Positions 5,244 through 7,642 of a stretch of 7,642 nt of DNA are shown here, one piece after another. The notes below the pieces were generated by a model. The model saw only the letters and a list, made by a program, of their open reading frames with translations. It was not told the DNA's origin and searched no databases. Position 1 is the stretch's first letter; each line of letters starts with the position of its first letter. The stretch is from Gammaproteobacteria bacterium (lineage in GTDB: Bacteria; Pseudomonadota; Gammaproteobacteria; Coxiellales; Coxiellaceae), in assembly GCA_022600315.1 (NCBI GenBank), contig JAHZKQ010000033.1, positions 1 to 7,642 of the forward strand, written 5' to 3'. Position numbers and translations under genes: made by a program.

Positions 5244-6170
5244 TTAAACACTGTAAAAGCAATAACCCGACTTATTCTGCTTAGCTTGATACATCGCTTT
5301 ATCTGCACACTCTAGCAAACCTTCAATAGTACGTGCATCTTGGGTAAAAACAGCAACCCCAATACTAATAGAAATATCAATTTCATTGCCATCAATTTCA
5401 TGAATACTTTGACAACGATCAACTAACCGCCCACAAAGCGTTTTAATAAAACTATCATCGCCAAATTTTGGCAATAATATTACAAATTCATCACCCCCCA
5501 GTCGCGCTAAAGTATCACCCTTACGAATAACAGTGCTTAATTGATCGGCAACTGCCTGCAAAAGTTTATCTCCCGCGCAATGACCAAAGGTGTCATTCAC
5601 CGCTTTAAATTTATCAAGATCCATAAATAATAAAGCAAACTCTGTTTTGGAATTATGCGGACTTAAATCACGCTGAATCGATTCATACTGTTTATTGATA
5701 CGATCCATAAATAATTGCCGATTCGGTAATTTGGTGAGCGGATCATAAAAGGCTAAGTTATAAACTTTATCGATATCTTCTTCTAAAAAAGAAATATCCG
5801 TAAAAATCGCCACAAAAACGTAATCATTCGAATCACCAAGCTTAACTTTGGTAATGGTCAGAATTTCAGGATAGACTTCTCCACTTTTACGCCGATTCCA
5901 GATTTGACCTTCCCACACACCTTCTTTAGTAATCTTCTGCCACATCTCTTTATAAAAACTGCCATCATGCATACCGGAATGCAACATCCCAGGATTACCA
6001 CCAATCGCCTCCTCAGAGCTATAACCAGTCACTTGGCTAAAACCTTTATTAACAAACAAAATCTTTGAGTGCTGATCGGTAATAGTCACCCCATTACTCA
6101 CGGTCTTAAAAATATTAACCAGATCAGAAAAATGAATATGAAGCTCTACGCTAGCTGGCTCGTTTGACAT
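5244..6170 (-). CDS. PAS-GGDEF diguanylate cyclase
   Basis: A 308-residue cytosolic protein that should make cyclic di-GMP from two GTP. A PAS domain spans about 16-130 (TVSNGVTITD, the FVNKGFSQVTGYS core, WEGQIWNRRKSGEVYPE, then FVAIFTDIS). The GGDEF domain starts at YDPLTKLPNR (142-151) and continues through LFMDLDKFKAVND to an intact GGDEF active site at 225-229. An RKGD (216-219) five residues before it is a complete product-inhibition I-site. No EAL domain or transmembrane segment is present. No haem or flavin ligand can be assigned, so the PAS signal is unknown. The frame is open upstream to TTG 6218, but ATG 6170 has AAGGA (6182-6178) 7 nt away and lies just downstream of a good promoter, whereas 6218 lies inside it. 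The gene is divergent from manC. Confidence 0.94.
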   Translation of the reverse strand: MSNEPASVELHIHFSDLVNIFKTVSNGVTITDQHSKILFVNKGFSQVTGYSSEEAIGGNPGMLHSGMHDGSFYKEMWQKITKEGVWEGQIWNRRKSGEVYPEILTITKVKLGDSNDYVFVAIFTDISFLEEDIDKVYNLAFYDPLTKLPNRQLFMDRINKQYESIQRDLSPHNSKTEFALLFMDLDKFKAVNDTFGHCAGDKLLQAVADQLSTVIRKGDTLARLGGDEFVILLPKFGDDSFIKTLCGRLVDRCQSIHEIDGNEIDISISIGVAVFTQDARTIEGLLECADKAMYQAKQNKSGYCFYSV

Positions 6171-6177
6171 GCTTTCA

Positions 6178-6182
6178 TCCTT
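6178..6182 (-). promoter_or_regulatory. Shine-Dalgarno that decides the cyclase start
   Basis: AAGGA on the minus strand lies 7 nt before ATG 6170-6168. The longer frame from TTG 6218 has no ribosome-binding site and would start upstream of the expected transcript. Confidence 0.7.
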
Positions 6183-6198
6183 GAAGTTACGAATTTCT

Positions 6199-6226
6199 AC
6201 TATAGCAGAAGCTAGCAAGCACTCAA
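6199..6226 (-). promoter_or_regulatory. Sigma70-like promoter of the PAS-GGDEF gene
   Basis: On the minus strand TTGAGT (-35, 6226-6221) and TATAGT (-10, 6204-6199, 5 of 6 consensus) are separated by 16 bp. A start near 6192 gives a leader of about 22 nt carrying the AAGGA site. The palindrome GCTAGC (6211-6216) lies in the spacer. Confidence 0.6.
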
Positions 6227-6296
6227 ACCTACACTATCGATCAAATTTTGGTCTTTTTGTACAGCAGAAAGATTAGGCATTAAATCGGGCTTATGG

Positions 6297-6302
6297 CATA
6301 AT
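6297..6302 (+). promoter_or_regulatory. Candidate -10 box of manC
   Basis: CATAAT matches 5 of 6 consensus -10 bases and lies 36 nt before the manC start, but no convincing -35 is seen 16-18 bp upstream. A small hairpin, CGCC-TTTGTT-GGCG (6306-6319), would lie at or just after the transcript start. Confidence 0.35.
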
Positions 6303-6338
6303 TGACGCCTTTGTTGGCGGACTCAATAGGATAGGATG

Positions 6339-7642
6339 ATGCTTATTCCAGTGATTTTATGCGGCGGTAGCGGTAGCCGATTGTGGCCCTTGTCACGAGA
6401 ACATTTCCCCAAACAATTGCTTGCGCTGACCAGTCAATACAGTCTATTACAGCAGACTCTAATTCGCAGTCAAACAGTTGCTAAAGAAACTCCGCCGATT
6501 ATCATTGCCAATCAAAACTATCGTTTCTTAGTCGCCGAACAACTACACCAAATCAAGATCCCATCATCACAGATTATACTCGAACCCTGCGGGCGCAATA
6601 CGGCACCTGCCATTGGTTTAGCTGCGCTACAAGCCTTAAGCTCGAGCCCCGACAGCGATCCGATTTTGATGGTCTTGCCTGCTGACCATTTATTACCAAA
6701 CACTAAAATGCTAACCAAAGCAATGCAGCTTGCCATGCCATTAGCCGCCGCCGGACAATTAGTCTGCTTTGGCATTACACCAACCAAAGCGGCAACCGGC
6801 TATGGTTATATTGACGCTGGGAAAGTTATTAGTCCTGGCATACACACCATTAAAAAATTTATCGAAAAGCCCAAACAAAAAGCCGCCGAAAAATTCAGCC
6901 AAAGCGGTCATCATTATTGGAATAGCGGCATGTTTGTATTTAGCGCTAGAACGTTTTTAAGCGAATTAAAAAAATATGCCAATGAAATTTATGCCTCGAT
7001 TAGCATGGCATTTGCTGCTAGAAATAAAGACCTGGAGTTTACTGTTATCCCAGAAGAATTATTTCTTAGCTGCCCAAGCGATTCAATTGATTATGCCATT
7101 ATGGAGCATACCGAAAAAGCGGTGGTTATCCCCCTAGAAACCGAATGGCACGATATTGGCTCTTGGCAAGCTTTATGGCAAACGGGTAACACAGATAAGG
7201 CAGGCAATGTAATTGAGGGTGATGTAATCGCCAAAGATTCTACTAATTGCTATATACATAGCGAAAAACGCCTAGTCGCAACCTTAGGTTTAAAAAATCA
7301 AGTAGTCGTTGAAACCGATGATGCTATTTTAGTTGCCGATAAAAATCATTGCCAAGATGTTAAAACCATTGTCGAAGAATTAAAACAAAAAAATCGCAGC
7401 GAAGCGACCGCTTTAAAACGTGTTTATCGACCTTGGGGGCACTACGAAAGCCTATCTTCCGGCAATGGATTTCAAGTCAAACGCATTACCGTACAACCCG
7501 GCGCCAAACTTTCCTTGCAATCTCATAAACACCGCGCCGAACATTGGGTGGTAGTCGCCGGCACAGCAACCATTATTCGCGGCGAAAAAACCTTAAACTT
7601 AACCGCCAATCAGTCCACCTACATCCCCGTTGGCGAAAAGCA
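6339..7642 (+). CDS. manC: Mannose-1-phosphate guanylyltransferase / mannose-6-phosphate isomerase (3' end outside window)
   Basis: 434 codons run uninterrupted to the window edge. The family is usually about 470-480 residues, so only the end of the cupin domain is missing. The N-terminal domain transfers GMP to mannose-1-phosphate to give GDP-mannose. It shows the nucleotidyltransferase signature CGGSGSRLWPLSRE (8-21, Ser where Thr is usual), PKQ, LEPCGRNTAPA, VLPADH (112-117), the FIEKP block (174-178), YWNSGMF and WHDIGSW. The C-terminal cupin (from about 360) is the type II phosphomannose isomerase, with RPWGHYE, a metal-site QSHKHRAEHW (394-403) and the start of YIPVGEK. The product feeds mannose, fucose or rhamnose-type sugars into O-antigen or exopolysaccharide. 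Two adjacent ATGs exist. 6339 is chosen because AGGA (6328-6331) is 7 nt away, against 4 nt for 6336. Related genes are named algA, xanB or cpsB. Confidence 0.95.
   Translation, partial: MLIPVILCGGSGSRLWPLSREHFPKQLLALTSQYSLLQQTLIRSQTVAKETPPIIIANQNYRFLVAEQLHQIKIPSSQIILEPCGRNTAPAIGLAALQALSSSPDSDPILMVLPADHLLPNTKMLTKAMQLAMPLAAAGQLVCFGITPTKAATGYGYIDAGKVISPGIHTIKKFIEKPKQKAAEKFSQSGHHYWNSGMFVFSARTFLSELKKYANEIYASISMAFAARNKDLEFTVIPEELFLSCPSDSIDYAIMEHTEKAVVIPLETEWHDIGSWQALWQTGNTDKAGNVIEGDVIAKDSTNCYIHSEKRLVATLGLKNQVVVETDDAILVADKNHCQDVKTIVEELKQKNRSEATALKRVYRPWGHYESLSSGNGFQVKRITVQPGAKLSLQSHKHRAEHWVVVAGTATIIRGEKTLNLTANQSTYIPVGEK

Noticed and set aside
6518..6960. Other-frame open frames inside manC on both strands
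   Set aside because: The manC frame is continuous with all family motifs through this stretch, so these are chance overlaps.
1..7642. Mobile element, prophage, defence island or CRISPR array
   Set aside because: No transposase, integrase, phage structural gene, attachment-like repeat or regularly spaced repeat was seen. A repressor-like gene alone does not make a prophage.

Overview
This 7.6 kb chromosomal stretch is moderately AT-rich and most likely from a gammaproteobacterium. The evidence for this is a heptosyltransferase I (WaaC) of lipopolysaccharide inner-core synthesis, a ManC-type mannose enzyme, a PAS-GGDEF c-di-GMP protein and short LuxR-type and XRE/S24-type regulators. The mix recalls Legionellales/Coxiellaceae-like genomes, but that assignment is a guess from gene style. 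I see no rRNA, tRNA, CRISPR, transposase or phage structural gene. No gene-free stretch exceeds 300 bases.

Layout: (1) 1-242 is the tail of a basic, unrecognised protein cut by the window edge. (2) 243-361 is intergenic and carries two inverted copies of a 30-bp palindromic repeat. (3) 362-1090 (minus) encodes a complete dienelactone-hydrolase-family enzyme. (4) 1190-1579 (minus) encodes a small LuxR-type DNA-binding protein, separated from the hydrolase by a terminator-like structure with two competing pairings. (5) 1580-1858 is a divergent regulatory region with a promoter, a palindrome and direct repeats. (6) 1859-2542 (plus) encodes an XRE-type repressor with a LexA/C2-like C-terminal domain whose protease residues look lost, followed by a strong intrinsic terminator. 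(7) 2619-5236 (plus) is a compact cluster of an atypical protein kinase, a PP2C-type phosphatase overlapping it by 8 nt, and waaC 13 nt further on. (8) 5244-6170 (minus) is a PAS-GGDEF diguanylate cyclase converging on waaC. (9) 6339 to the window end (plus) is most of manC, divergent from the cyclase gene and cut in its C-terminal cupin domain.

The strongest functional theme is reversible phosphorylation next to envelope-sugar synthesis. The kinase and phosphatase overlap and so look translationally coupled, and they probably share a transcript with the first heptose transferase of the LPS core. manC (GDP-mannose supply) and a c-di-GMP synthase lie next door. A regulatory link between these parts is inference from position only. 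The two items most worth following are the kinase, which has a complete nucleotide-binding and catalytic loop but a DMY in place of DFG and almost no activation segment, and the palindromic repeat pair, whose stems differ by compensatory changes while the loop is unchanged.
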